From positions 243,260 through 307,259 of the forward strand of contig NZ_GG688321.1 of assembly GCF_000156195.1 (NCBI RefSeq): a stretch of 64,000 nt of DNA, read 5' to 3'. Within the stretch, counting starts at the first letter, position 1. The number at the start of each line of letters is the position of its first letter. The DNA is from Bacteroides finegoldii DSM 17565. GTDB lineage: Bacteria > Bacteroidota > Bacteroidia > Bacteroidales > Bacteroidaceae. Made by a program: the position numbers and the translations under genes. The notes beneath the pieces are model-generated. The model worked only from the letters and a program-made list of their open reading frames with translations. It made no database searches and had not been told where the DNA came from. Shown here piece by piece: positions 36,394 to 46,205 of this stretch.

Positions 36394-37431
36394 ATGAGTT
36401 ACTTGATAAAACCTAAGAACTATAAACCACTACTCGACCTCAAACAGACCGAGCTAGGAATTAAACAAATAAAAGAGTTCTTCCAATTAAACTTATCATC
36501 CGAATTACGTCTCAGACGTGTAACAGCCCCCTTGTTTGTATTAAAAGGAATGGGTATCAATGATGACTTAAATGGAATTGAACGTCCTGTCTCTTTCCCC
36601 ATCAAAGACTTGGGAGACGCACAGGCAGAAGTGGTTCATTCATTGGCCAAATGGAAAAGACTAACTTTAGCTGATTACCACATTGAACCGGGATATGGCA
36701 TTTATACGGATATGAATGCTATTCGCTCGGATGAAGAACTGGGTAATCTACATTCTCTATATGTGGATCAATGGGACTGGGAACGCGTTATCACCGATGA
36801 AGACAGAAACATACACTTCCTAAAAGAAATCGTAAACCGTATTTATGCGGCCATGATTCGCACCGAATATATGGTATACGAAATGTATCCCCAAATTAAA
36901 CCTTGTTTGCCACAAAAGCTGCATTTTATTCATTCAGAGGAGTTACGCCAACTCTATCCTAACTTGGAACCTAAATGCCGTGAGCATGCCATCTGCCAAA
37001 AATACGGTGCTGTATTCATCATTGGTATAGGATGCAAATTGAGTGATGGCAAAAAACATGACGGACGCGCACCGGATTATGATGATTATACAACAATCGG
37101 ACTGAATAATTTACCCGGATTAAACGGTGACCTTCTTCTGTGGGACGATGTACTGCAACGTTCCATCGAATTATCATCAATGGGTATACGTGTAGACAAG
37201 GAGGCTCTACAACGACAATTAAAAGAAGAAAAAGAAGAGAAAAGACTGGAACTTTATTTCCATAAACGTTTGATGAACGACGCACTTCCATTATCCATCG
37301 GTGGAGGTATCGGTCAATCTCGCTTGTGTATGTTTTACCTTCGTAAAGCCCATATCGGAGAGATACAAGCTAGTATTTGGCCTGAAGATATGCGCAAGGA
37401 ATGCGAAGAACTAGAAATTCACCTTATATAA
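36394..37431 (+). CDS. asnA: Aspartate--ammonia ligase (asparagine synthetase A)
   Basis: The 345-residue class II synthetase-like enzyme makes asparagine from aspartate, ammonia and ATP. Motifs include [44 protein letters not shown] and the C-terminal [20 protein letters not shown]. It is slightly longer than E. coli AsnA (330). The ung gene starts 5 bp after its stop, so the two are cotranscribed. Confidence 0.96.
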   Translation: MSYLIKPKNYKPLLDLKQTELGIKQIKEFFQLNLSSELRLRRVTAPLFVLKGMGINDDLNGIERPVSFPIKDLGDAQAEVVHSLAKWKRLTLADYHIEPGYGIYTDMNAIRSDEELGNLHSLYVDQWDWERVITDEDRNIHFLKEIVNRIYAAMIRTEYMVYEMYPQIKPCLPQKLHFIHSEELRQLYPNLEPKCREHAICQKYGAVFIIGIGCKLSDGKKHDGRAPDYDDYTTIGLNNLPGLNGDLLLWDDVLQRSIELSSMGIRVDKEALQRQLKEEKEEKRLELYFHKRLMNDALPLSIGGGIGQSRLCMFYLRKAHIGEIQASIWPEDMRKECEELEIHLI

Positions 37432-37436
37432 TTATC

Positions 37437-38099
37437 ATGAACGTACAAATTGAAGAAAGCTGGAAAGTACATTTAGCACCTGAATTCGACAAAGACTACT
37501 TTCGGACATTAACGGATTTCGTCAGAAGCGAATATAGTCAATATCAGATATTTCCTCCGGGAAGACTGATTTTCAATGCTTTCAACCTTTGTCCTTTCGA
37601 CAAAGTGAAAGTTGTAATTATAGGGCAAGATCCTTATCATGGTCCCGGTCAAGCACATGGCCTCTGTTTTTCCGTAAATGACGGAGTTCCTTTCCCTCCT
37701 TCATTGGTAAATATCTTTAAAGAGATTAAAGCGGACCTTGGTACCGATGCACCTGTTACGGGTAACTTAACACGTTGGGCCGAGCAAGGAGTTCTGCTCC
37801 TCAACGCTACCCTAACTGTGCGGGCTCATCAAGCCGGTTCACACCAAAATCGGGGATGGGAAGTCTTTACTGACGCAGCCATCCGCACGTTAGCAGAAAA
37901 TAGAGAAAATATCGTATTTATCTTGTGGGGATCATACGCACAAAAGAAAGGGGCTTTTATCGACCGCAACAGACATTTAGTACTCACATCAGCACACCCC
38001 TCTCCCCTTTCTGCTTACAATGGTTTTTTCGGCAACAAACATTTCAGCCGGGCAAACGATTATTTGAAGGCACACGGAAAAACAGAAATTATCTGGTAG
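37437..38099 (+). CDS. ung: Uracil-DNA glycosylase, family 1
   Basis: The 220-residue enzyme removes uracil from DNA. The water-activating motif [20 protein letters not shown] and the minor-groove loop HPSPLSA are both present. I chose the ATG at 37437 because it begins the conserved family N-terminus just after the asnA stop; an earlier in-frame start at 37401 would overlap asnA. Confidence 0.96.
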   Translation: MNVQIEESWKVHLAPEFDKDYFRTLTDFVRSEYSQYQIFPPGRLIFNAFNLCPFDKVKVVIIGQDPYHGPGQAHGLCFSVNDGVPFPPSLVNIFKEIKADLGTDAPVTGNLTRWAEQGVLLLNATLTVRAHQAGSHQNRGWEVFTDAAIRTLAENRENIVFILWGSYAQKKGAFIDRNRHLVLTSAHPSPLSAYNGFFGNKHFSRANDYLKAHGKTEIIW

Positions 38100-38120
38100 A
38101 AAGTTTGCAATAATATATAA

Positions 38121-38166
38121 AAAGTGGCGGCATTTTTCTTTCGTAATAAATGCCGCCATTTTTTAT
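38121..38166. terminator. Bidirectional terminator after ung
   Basis: AAAGTGGCGGCATTT and AAATGCCGCCATTTTT pair around a short loop and are flanked by A and T runs. It lies between ung and the convergent LptD-like gene. Confidence 0.85.
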
Positions 38167-38179
38167 ATATTCACCTATT

Positions 38180-40888
38180 TTAGTACCATTGAATATTACT
38201 CTGAGTCTGGCTTCTCTGCTCATACTTCAAGTCTTGCAAGATACTTGCATTCGCACGGATTGTCACATTGTAGTATTTCCAACGTCCGAAAGGCGAAAGA
38301 CTGGCAGACAAGTTGAAACAATGCAAATCACGTGTGATAGTACAAGAGGTTTGCGTAATTTCTTTTGCCTGAAAATCATAACCGGAATTGAATGAGAGCG
38401 ACCAATTATTGGAGATCTTCACATTTCCATTCGCATTGATATTATGTGTGTAGGTATAAGGATATCTCATTGAATGACGATTAATCGGCTTCGATCTATC
38501 CTCACGAATATTAAATGAGTAACTAAGACTTAATGACCACGGCATTTTAAACACTTGATAACCATCCGCATCAGCCGCGGCTTTCTCTACTTTCTTAGTT
38601 GTAGCCTCTTCTTCATCGCTCCCGTCTGAATCTTCATCCTCCTCGTCTCCTTTTTTCTTATCCTTCCCCTGTTCCTCTTTCGGTCCGAACCATTTCTTCC
38701 AGGTATCGTTGTTGAAAGTATAATTAAAAGAAGATCCATAGCCTTGAAAACGTCCGAAACGCCCATAAGACCATTCTGTACGATTGCCGGTAACCACATT
38801 ACCATTTTTATCGAACGTGTAGGCATAAGTAGCGAATGACGCATTCATATTGAACGTATAATTCTTGGTCAGTTTCAAACGGAGATTCATACTCAAATCA
38901 CTCCATGGCCGTTCTTTGGCTGCCATATTATAAGACATACTCGCTCCAAATTCATCGATTAAGCTCACCTTTTTCAGTGTATCTTTCTTTGCATCATAAT
39001 ACTTCATTTCCAGATTATTGGAAATAGAGAAACTAACCGTACCCGAACCTTCACGCGAAGGCACACCGTAAGGCTGTCCAGTGAAAGGTGAATAATATTG
39101 CGTGTTACCATTATAGTCTGTGTATTCTTCCCAATATTTACTGAATCCCGGAGCACCGCTCAAACTCACTTGCGGAGTAAATACGTGGCGGATTTGTATT
39201 TCTTTCTTCTTTGCGAAAAGAGGTTTATACATACCATAAAGCTTCGTGCTCAGGCTCAAACTTGCCGAATAGTTAGACACTCGGTAGAAACCGTTCAACG
39301 TATCACCCGGCAACGATTCCAATCTGTGATCCACTTCATTATACTGCTGATTAATTTTACGGGTATACCAACGTTCCGTATAATTGACTGAAGGAGAAAC
39401 CTGCAAATACTTGAACAATGTAAAAGTAGCACTGATAGGAATATTATGATTCATTGCATTTTCCCACTCGCTCAGCCCTGCTTTAAACAAACGGTCATCC
39501 TTTGTACGAATACTGTTTGTCAGACGTCCGGTATAACTAATGGATATCTTTTCATACCAACGTTCGGCTCCCGCAGCCTTCTTACGTTTGAATGGAAACA
39601 GACGGCTCAATGTAATATTAAGGTCGGGCAAGGTTACCGCAATAGAAGAATCACGCATTGTCTGAGCGATATTGGTCGTCCCGGAAAGCGTCAGGCCGAT
39701 ATCGGGAAAACTACGTGAATAACTGATACTTGATGTTTTCGTATTCTGAGTCAGCAACTGAGAGTTGTAGAGGTTGTTGATATTAGAACGTTCGTAACTA
39801 CTGGTCGAGAAATTTACACTGGCCGAGAAAGTACTGTTCGGACTGGCTTTAGCGTCTTGACGATGATTCCAGACAATTTTAAAGTCTTTAGATACCGCAT
39901 AGTCCGGCATCCCCTTGTCACCCGTTTTGGTGACCTGATAATCCGCCTGCAACGTCCCGGAATATTGATAGCGTTTATTATAGTTTGTCAACCCGGAAAG
40001 CCTCCATGAACCTTTTGTAAAGATATCTCCCGTCATCTTCAAATCCATAATATCACTGATAGCAAAATAATATCCTCCGTTAGCCAAACCGAAACCACGG
40101 CTGGAGTCGTCCATATAAGTCGGCATTATAAAACCGGATGAATAACTACTAGAGAACGGAAAGAAGAAAAACGGTACAGCCAATGGCAAAGGAACATCTT
40201 CCACAACCAGATAAGCAGGTCCTGTCACCACATTTTTTTTAGGACGCACTTTTGCACGAGTCAGCTGCATATAAAAGTGAGGATGATCATGATGATCGCA
40301 AGTTGTATAGCGACCGTGTTCCATAAAGATTTCATCATTGGCCCCTTTCTTAGCTTTGCTTCCGGTCACATAACCTTCACCTTGCTGAGTAACAATATCG
40401 GTAATCCCGGCTTTTTTAGTTTTGAAATTATAGCGGATAGTCTCCGTATCATAAGAAGTATCCCCTTCCTTGAAGACCGGTTTACCTTTCTCCACTCCGG
40501 TAGAATCTTTAATACCGTATGCATGAACCGTACTGCTGTCAAGATTCATCGAGATAACCTCCGCAGCTAACTCTATATTCTGGTAGTTCACTTTTCCACT
40601 ACCATAAAGTGTGGCCGATCCTCCCAATGTAAAAACAGTGGAGTCGTTGGATTCATAAACAACCGGTGCATCGAGCGGTTGCTTCTTCTTAACAGGTGCT
40701 ATAGAATCAATGCGTACCGTAACCGTATCTGCCTTCAACGAATCGCTTCCTTGTAGTGAATCTTTTTGTGCAGTATTGGAGGTAATCATTCCTCTCCTTC
40801 GACGTTGAGACGTAGCCTCATCGGGAAGCATCAGTAAGACAATCAGCAGTATAAATGATATAAGTATTCTTGCTTTCAATGGCGCCAT
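38180..40888 (-). CDS. LptD-like outer-membrane LPS assembly protein
   Basis: The 902-residue protein has an N-terminal signal segment, a basic/Ser-rich linker, an OstA-type beta-jellyroll region (about 80-215, VFTLGGSATLYGSGKVNYQN) and a large barrel-like C-terminal part with many alternating aromatic strands. It has the layout of the Bacteroidota LptD-like protein that would insert LPS into the outer leaflet. A highly charged insertion (about 690-730: KEEQGKDKKKGDEEDEDSDG and following) interrupts the barrel region. The symbol lptD is withheld because proof needs structural comparison. Confidence 0.75.
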   Translation of the reverse strand: MAPLKARILISFILLIVLLMLPDEATSQRRRRGMITSNTAQKDSLQGSDSLKADTVTVRIDSIAPVKKKQPLDAPVVYESNDSTVFTLGGSATLYGSGKVNYQNIELAAEVISMNLDSSTVHAYGIKDSTGVEKGKPVFKEGDTSYDTETIRYNFKTKKAGITDIVTQQGEGYVTGSKAKKGANDEIFMEHGRYTTCDHHDHPHFYMQLTRAKVRPKKNVVTGPAYLVVEDVPLPLAVPFFFFPFSSSYSSGFIMPTYMDDSSRGFGLANGGYYFAISDIMDLKMTGDIFTKGSWRLSGLTNYNKRYQYSGTLQADYQVTKTGDKGMPDYAVSKDFKIVWNHRQDAKASPNSTFSASVNFSTSSYERSNINNLYNSQLLTQNTKTSSISYSRSFPDIGLTLSGTTNIAQTMRDSSIAVTLPDLNITLSRLFPFKRKKAAGAERWYEKISISYTGRLTNSIRTKDDRLFKAGLSEWENAMNHNIPISATFTLFKYLQVSPSVNYTERWYTRKINQQYNEVDHRLESLPGDTLNGFYRVSNYSASLSLSTKLYGMYKPLFAKKKEIQIRHVFTPQVSLSGAPGFSKYWEEYTDYNGNTQYYSPFTGQPYGVPSREGSGTVSFSISNNLEMKYYDAKKDTLKKVSLIDEFGASMSYNMAAKERPWSDLSMNLRLKLTKNYTFNMNASFATYAYTFDKNGNVVTGNRTEWSYGRFGRFQGYGSSFNYTFNNDTWKKWFGPKEEQGKDKKKGDEEDEDSDGSDEEEATTKKVEKAAADADGYQVFKMPWSLSLSYSFNIREDRSKPINRHSMRYPYTYTHNINANGNVKISNNWSLSFNSGYDFQAKEITQTSCTITRDLHCFNLSASLSPFGRWKYYNVTIRANASILQDLKYEQRSQTQSNIQWY

Positions 40889-40914
40889 TAACTAATAGTT
40901 TACGCTTGAAGTGG

Positions 40915-40922
40915 CAAAAGTA
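40915..40922 (-). promoter_or_regulatory. Promoter -7 element of the LptD-like gene
   Basis: TACTTTTG on the minus strand fits TAnnTTTG and is 26 bp before the start codon. Confidence 0.5.
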
Positions 40923-40977
40923 CACAAACTTCACCAATTATGAGTTAGAATCTCCGTTATTTAATTATTTTTTAGTG

Positions 40978-41514
40978 CTATAAAAAGAGAGAGCACCATC
41001 TGTCAAAACGGTTTAGCCCTTCTTCACCATATTTTGCAATACTATTCCGTGCTTTCTCCACCGTCTTTTCCTCATCCAAATGAGTCTTAGAAAAGAACTT
41101 ATCCGCAAAACAAATCAATTGCTCTTCCAATGTGACAGGAAGCATCTCACGGTGAGGTACCGGAAGTTGCTGATCAATAATATCCTGCAAGGAAAGACCG
41201 GCTCCTGTATGGCGTTCGCAAACTAACGCATGTTGAGGAAAACCTTCAGCACGCAAAATTTCAGCTCCTAAATATCCATGAGCAATATAAGGATGAGTAC
41301 CGAAACATCGAATGGACGGAGCATCTGTCTGAAAGATACCGATATCATGCAAAAGAGCGGCCTCTTTCACAAAGCTCCGGTTCAAATGCAACTCCGGATG
41401 TGCATCTAGCATCTTCATAGCCTTTCCTGACACTGAAAGGCTGTGTATTACTAAGATTTGTCGCTGTTCCGTATTCTCCGGATAATACTTATCAATGATT
41501 TCGTATGGATTCAT
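40978..41514 (-). CDS. HD domain hydrolase
   Basis: The 178-residue protein carries HD-superfamily metal-binding motifs: HSLSVSGKAMKM (first His), LLHDIGIF (the HD pair), and later His residues (GTHPYIAHGYLGA and VCERHTGAG). Such proteins hydrolyse phosphate bonds in nucleotides or related compounds. I chose the ATG at 41514 because the domain begins directly after it. It is divergent from the NamZ-like gene; the substrate is unknown. Confidence 0.78.
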   Translation of the reverse strand: MNPYEIIDKYYPENTEQRQILVIHSLSVSGKAMKMLDAHPELHLNRSFVKEAALLHDIGIFQTDAPSIRCFGTHPYIAHGYLGAEILRAEGFPQHALVCERHTGAGLSLQDIIDQQLPVPHREMLPVTLEEQLICFADKFFSKTHLDEEKTVEKARNSIAKYGEEGLNRFDRWCSLFL

Positions 41515-41548
41515 GTGTCGTTTTTTTGTTCTCTTGATGAGAAATTTA

Positions 41549-41556
41549 TATTTTTG
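41549..41556 (+). promoter_or_regulatory. Promoter -7 element of the NamZ-like gene
   Basis: TATTTTTG fits TAnnTTTG, 25 bp before the start at 41582. Confidence 0.5.
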
Positions 41557-41581
41557 TGCAATATTACAAAAAAATACCGAC

Positions 41582-42745
41582 ATGCAAGCTAGAACTTTGC
41601 TCATTCTTTTTTTTCTACTCGCTATATCCCCTTCAGGATATACCCACAGTAAGATAACAACCGGTGCAGAACATATCGCACAATACTTATCACTTATTCA
41701 AGGCAAACGTGTCGGAATGGTAGTCAATCACACTTCTATTGTAGGAATAGAACAGACTCATCTGCTCGACACCTTATTAAAGTTGGATATAAAAATAGTG
41801 AAAGTATTTGCCCCTGAACACGGTTTTCGTGGCAATACGGATGCGGGCGAAACAGTAAAGGATGGAAAGGACCTACGCACCGGTATCCCTATTATTTCAC
41901 TTTATGGCAATAATAAGAAGCCTACCGCTGGTCAATTAAAAGACATTGATGTCATCTTGTTTGATATCCAAGATGTAGGAGCACGCTTTTATACCTACAT
42001 CAGTACAATGTACTATGTCATGGAGGCTTGTGCAGAAAACAGAAAGGAAATGCTCGTACTGGATCGGCCTAACCCGTGTGACTATATAGACGGTCCGATA
42101 CTCAAATCCCCCTATCGGAGTTTTGTTGGTATGCTTCCCATTCCTATACTTCATGGATGTACCATAGGCGAGCTGGCACAAATGATAAACGGAGAAGGAT
42201 GGATTGCCAACAAAAAAAACGCCTGCTTATTAAAAGTAATTCCAATGACAGGCTGGAAACATGGAGAACCCTATTCGCTTCCGATTAAACCTTCTCCTAA
42301 TCTGCCCAATGACCAGTCTATTCGTTTGTATGCATCACTTTGTCCTTTTGAGGCAACCCACATCAGCGTAGGACGGGGAACCACCTTTCCCTTTCAGGTA
42401 TTAGGTGCACCCAATAAAAAATATGGCAGTTTCGTTTTCACTCCTCGTTCCCTGCCCGGATTCGACAAGAATCCATTACATCAAGGAATAGCTTGTTATG
42501 GAGAAGACTTACGGAACAACGCGAATATTAGTGGTTTTACCCTTTACTACTTCCTACGTTTTTATCAAATATCAGGTGAAGGGGCCGGATTCTTTTCCCG
42601 ACCCCGATGGTTTGATTTACTTATGGGAACCGACACGGTGCGCAAAGCTATTCTCAGAGGAGAATCTGAAAAAACTATTCGAAATAGTTGGAAAAAAGAA
42701 TTACAGGCTTATCGGGAGACGAGAAAGAAGTATCTGCTTTATTGA
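41582..42745 (+). CDS. DUF1343/NamZ-like exo-beta-N-acetylmuramidase
   Basis: The 387-residue protein has a signal peptide (MQARTLLILFFLLAISPSGY) and the DUF1343 pattern: GKRVGMVVNHTSIVG, KVFAPEHGFRGNTDAGE, VILFDIQDVGARFYTYISTM and LDRPNPCDYIDGP. Founding members remove N-acetylmuramic acid from the non-reducing ends of peptidoglycan fragments and are classed as GH171. It would act in the periplasm in cell-wall recycling. The end overlaps the convergent BASS gene by 7 bp. Confidence 0.85.
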   Translation: MQARTLLILFFLLAISPSGYTHSKITTGAEHIAQYLSLIQGKRVGMVVNHTSIVGIEQTHLLDTLLKLDIKIVKVFAPEHGFRGNTDAGETVKDGKDLRTGIPIISLYGNNKKPTAGQLKDIDVILFDIQDVGARFYTYISTMYYVMEACAENRKEMLVLDRPNPCDYIDGPILKSPYRSFVGMLPIPILHGCTIGELAQMINGEGWIANKKNACLLKVIPMTGWKHGEPYSLPIKPSPNLPNDQSIRLYASLCPFEATHISVGRGTTFPFQVLGAPNKKYGSFVFTPRSLPGFDKNPLHQGIACYGEDLRNNANISGFTLYYFLRFYQISGEGAGFFSRPRWFDLLMGTDTVRKAILRGESEKTIRNSWKKELQAYRETRKKYLLY

Positions 42746-43638
42746 TTCTCTTCTCGCTTTCTTTTCTTCCACAATTGCCAACTATTAATGATATTTTGCC
42801 ACAAAACATACGATCCAGGTGCAACAGCAGACAATGGATTCAGATAAGTATGGGCCATCCAGATAGCTAGAATCGTATTTTTCTGTCCTAATGCCTGTCC
42901 GCCACTGATGCGGTCGTTATAAATAGAGCCGATAGTCTTTCCAAAAAAGAACTGTAAACAACAAGCTGCCAATGCTCCAACAGCAATCATAATTTCAGTA
43001 AATCCATCCGCAGGGTCATTCAATAACGAATACAGCGTCTGTGCCGTCACGATAGCTAGCGAAACTGCCCACAAGTAGAAAGCAAGTTCATGATAACTCA
43101 ATAATTTCCGATGTATTTTTGGCAAAAATTTGCTCAATAACCATGCAGCCAGAAACGGACAAATCAGTAGAGGAAATACTTTGCTTAAAATAACAAAGAA
43201 CGCTTCCAAAAAACTAACATCAGGATGAACCTCCACTAATGGAAAAAGAATAGGTACCGCAATGGCAGCTCCGATATTAGCAAGTAACGTATAAGTGGTC
43301 AGACTTGCCGCACTCCCACCCAGTTTCGAAGTTATCACGGCAGCAGCAGTGGCTGTCGGACAAATAATACAAACCATCACCCCTTCCGCCACAATCTTAT
43401 CAAACCGGAACAACAGCAAATAAGCAGCTAACGCCCCGATAATCTGAATCAGTAATAACCATACATGAAGCGGTCTAAGCTTTAAATCGCGCGGAGATAT
43501 CTTACAGAATGTCAACAGCAACATCGTAAAGATAAGATACGGAGTCAAAAAAGAGAGGCAGATAAATAACGGATAACCCACAGCACCCACCAACATGGCA
43601 ATAGGCAATGTCCAATTCTTCAAAAACTTAAGCATCAT
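42739..43638 (-). CDS. Bile acid:sodium symporter (BASS) family membrane protein
   Basis: The 299-residue protein has about nine to ten hydrophobic segments with the BASS-like stretches VCIICPTATAAAVITSKLGG and GQALGQKNTILAIWMAHTYL. Members move organic anions with sodium. I chose the first ATG of the pair at 43638/43635 because an upstream in-frame start would add a non-family N-terminus. Substrate is unknown and bile acid transport should not be assumed. Confidence 0.75.
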   Translation of the reverse strand: MMLKFLKNWTLPIAMLVGAVGYPLFICLSFLTPYLIFTMLLLTFCKISPRDLKLRPLHVWLLLIQIIGALAAYLLLFRFDKIVAEGVMVCIICPTATAAAVITSKLGGSAASLTTYTLLANIGAAIAVPILFPLVEVHPDVSFLEAFFVILSKVFPLLICPFLAAWLLSKFLPKIHRKLLSYHELAFYLWAVSLAIVTAQTLYSLLNDPADGFTEIMIAVGALAACCLQFFFGKTIGSIYNDRISGGQALGQKNTILAIWMAHTYLNPLSAVAPGSYVLWQNIINSWQLWKKRKREENQ

Positions 43639-43753
43639 CGTACATTTTAACTTCGGAACACAAAGTAACGGAGATTTCAGGAAAAAAGCTATCATTAAAC
43701 CGAAAAAAACACAAAACTTAATGGCAAATAATAAGTTTTCTATAAATTTCTAC

Positions 43754-43761
43754 TACATTTG
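43754..43761 (+). promoter_or_regulatory. Promoter -7 element of the amidase-MCE operon
   Basis: TACATTTG fits TAnnTTTG, 15 bp before the ATG at 43777. This puts the predicted transcript start after the alternative TTG at 43759. Confidence 0.5.
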
Positions 43762-43776
43762 CATCGTATTATAAAT

Positions 43777-44952
43777 ATGAAACTGAATAGATCCTACATA
43801 TTATATATATGCATTTGCCTCTGGCTTCTTTTCTTACCCTTATGCACCAGCCATTTATGGGGTAAAGATTTTGTCGTGGTCATTGATGCCGGACATGGCG
43901 GACACGACCCCGGCGCTATTGGAAAAATCTCAAAAGAAAAGAATATCAATCTGAACGTTGCCTTAAAAGTAGGAAATCTGATAAAAAACAATTGTGATGA
44001 CGTTAAAGTGATCTATACCCGTAGCAAAGATGTTTTTATCCCTCTAGATCGAAGGGCGGAAATAGCAAACAATGCGAAAGCAGATCTTTTTATTTCTATT
44101 CATACTAATGCATTGGCAAACAACCGCACTGCAAAAGGAGCATCTACCTGGACACTCGGTTTGGCTAAATCGGACGCCAATCTAGAAGTAGCTAAACGGG
44201 AAAATTCAGTAATTCTCTACGAAAGCGACTATCAGACTCGGTATGCAGGATTCAATCCTAACTCAGCTGAGTCTTATATCATATTTGAATTCATGCAGGA
44301 TAAATACATGGAACAAAGTGTGCACCTGGCGTCTTTGATGCAAAAACAATTTCGTCATACTTGCAAACGTTTAGACCGTGGAGTACATCAAGCCGGCTTC
44401 CTCGTCTTAAAAGCAAGTGCCATGCCAAGTATTCTGATAGAATTAGGATTCATCTCCACCCCTGAGGAGGAACGTTATCTGAACTCCGAAACGGGAGCTA
44501 CAACCATGGCTAAAGGTATTTATCATGCTTTTCTCAATTATAAAAGAGAGCACGAAATACGGCTAACCGGAGTCAGCAAGACTGTAATACCGACTGAACA
44601 AAAAGAACAAGATATAGAGAAAGAAAATGATAGACCCGTAACCGTTCAAAAGGTTGCGGAAAGTGCAACTAATGACAATGAAATTACGTTTAAGATACAA
44701 ATACTTACCTCTTCTAAACCTCTTGCTAAAAATGACAAGAGACTGAAAGGATTGAAAGGTGTAGATTATTATAAAGAAAAAGATATATATAAATACACAT
44801 ATGGTGCCTCCGGTGATTATAATAAGGTACTACGTACCAAACGTACTATTACAGCCAAGTTCAAAGACGCTTTTATCATCGCTTTCCGAGACGGTGAAAA
44901 AATGAATGTCAATGAAGCAATTGCCGAGTTTAAGAAAAGAAGAAATAAATAA
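43777..44952 (+). CDS. N-acetylmuramoyl-L-alanine amidase (Amidase_3)
   Basis: The 391-residue protein has a signal peptide, then the zinc amidase domain: VVIDAGHGGHDPGAIG (first His), a Glu-containing segment near RAEIANNAKADLFISIHTNA (second His) and ILIELGFISTPEEERYL (catalytic Glu region). The C-terminal part (about 300-390) looks like a SPOR-type peptidoglycan-binding domain. It cleaves septal peptidoglycan cross-stems. The MCE gene follows 8 bp later, a pairing often seen in Bacteroidota. Confidence 0.92.
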   Translation: MKLNRSYILYICICLWLLFLPLCTSHLWGKDFVVVIDAGHGGHDPGAIGKISKEKNINLNVALKVGNLIKNNCDDVKVIYTRSKDVFIPLDRRAEIANNAKADLFISIHTNALANNRTAKGASTWTLGLAKSDANLEVAKRENSVILYESDYQTRYAGFNPNSAESYIIFEFMQDKYMEQSVHLASLMQKQFRHTCKRLDRGVHQAGFLVLKASAMPSILIELGFISTPEEERYLNSETGATTMAKGIYHAFLNYKREHEIRLTGVSKTVIPTEQKEQDIEKENDRPVTVQKVAESATNDNEITFKIQILTSSKPLAKNDKRLKGLKGVDYYKEKDIYKYTYGASGDYNKVLRTKRTITAKFKDAFIIAFRDGEKMNVNEAIAEFKKRRNK

Positions 44953-44960
44953 AAGATAAA

Positions 44961-45854
44961 ATGAAGTATATTACAAAAGAAGTCAGAATAGGTATCGCAG
45001 GTATCATTGCACTGTGTGTACTTGTTTATGGGATTAACTGGCTGAAAGGAATACATATGTTTCAACCTTCCAGCTATTTCTATGCTAAATTTCAGAATGT
45101 TAACGGACTGACTAAGTCGAGCCCAGTATTCGCAGACGGTGTTCGTGTAGGTATTGTACGCGATATATTTTATGATTATACTAATCCCGGAAATGTGGTT
45201 GTAGAAGTAGAACTGGACACCGAACTACGAATTCCTAAAGGAAGTAGCGCCGAACTGGTATCCGAACTGATGGGAGGAGTACGCATGAATATTCTTTTGG
45301 CAAACAATCCCCGCGAAAAATATGCCGTAGGAGATACTATTCCCGGTACACTGAATAATGGAATGATGGAAAGTGTGGCAAAGTTAATGCCACAAGTACA
45401 GGAAATGTTACCTAAACTGGATTCTATCCTTATTTCTCTGAATACAATTTTAGGTGACAAGAGTATTCCTGCCACCCTACATTCAATAGAAAAGACCACT
45501 GCCAACTTGGCCGTAGTCAGTTCTCAGGTTAAAGGTCTCATGAGCAATGATATTCCACAGCTTACCAGCAAACTGAATACAATTGGAGACAACTTCGTAA
45601 CCATCAGCGGTAATCTTAAAGAAGTTGACTATGCAGCTACTTTCAAGAAAATAGACGAAACATTATCCAATGTAAAGATGCTTACAGAAAAATTGAATAG
45701 CAAAGATAACACACTCGGATTACTCTTCAACGACCCGACTTTATACAATAATCTAAATGCTACAACTGAAAATGCAGCAGGCTTATTGAAAGACTTGAAA
45801 GAGCACCCGAAGCGCTACGTTCACTTCTCCTTATTCGGAAAGAAAGACAAGTAA
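44961..45854 (+). CDS. MlaD/MCE family lipid-transport substrate-binding protein
   Basis: The 297-residue protein has one N-terminal membrane segment (RIGIAGIIALCVLVYGINWL), one MCE domain (about 35-120, VNGLTKSSPVFADGVRVGIV) and a long C-terminal helical region. MCE proteins carry phospholipids across the periplasm between the two membranes. No Mla ATPase or permease lies nearby, so partners must be elsewhere. It is cotranscribed with the amidase. Confidence 0.9.
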   Translation: MKYITKEVRIGIAGIIALCVLVYGINWLKGIHMFQPSSYFYAKFQNVNGLTKSSPVFADGVRVGIVRDIFYDYTNPGNVVVEVELDTELRIPKGSSAELVSELMGGVRMNILLANNPREKYAVGDTIPGTLNNGMMESVAKLMPQVQEMLPKLDSILISLNTILGDKSIPATLHSIEKTTANLAVVSSQVKGLMSNDIPQLTSKLNTIGDNFVTISGNLKEVDYAATFKKIDETLSNVKMLTEKLNSKDNTLGLLFNDPTLYNNLNATTENAAGLLKDLKEHPKRYVHFSLFGKKDK

Positions 45855-46205
45855 TAAAATCCCGTTATATAGATTTTATCTAAATAACGAATTGCTATAA
45901 AAAGCAAGTTTTTTGCATCTCAAATGTCTATCTATAAACCGAAATAAGATTCCTATACAAACATGAGAATGAGAGAAGAAAAACAGAGCTTTTATATATA
46001 ATATTCTATATAACAGACACTTACAAAATAGCAAAAGCGGGATTAGTGATAGTACAAAGACATAAACACATAAGTCATTGAAAGTAAACATGTTATTATT
46101 CACTTGAAAAAAACAAGAAAAAATAGATTTGTTTTTTCCGAATAAGATTCCCAATTTTGCAAACGTAGAAGTTTTGCTTAATTAATAAATGTATTAAAAG
46201 TTACT
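45855..46205. other. 351-bp intergenic region upstream of dnaA
   Basis: AT-rich sequence with one inexact DnaA-box-like site (TTATTCACT at 46096-46104) and the dnaA promoter candidate. I found no clustered DnaA boxes and no gene, so there is no support for calling oriC here. Confidence 0.55.
46128..46159 (+). promoter_or_regulatory. Probable dnaA promoter
   Basis: TTTG (46128-46131), a 20-bp spacer and CAATTTTG (46152-46159) fit the Bacteroides form with one mismatch in the -7 element. The dnaA start is 46 bp downstream. Confidence 0.45.

Noticed and set aside
46096..46104. DnaA-box-like TTATTCACT upstream of dnaA
   Set aside because: It is an inexact single site, so neither autoregulation nor an origin can be claimed.
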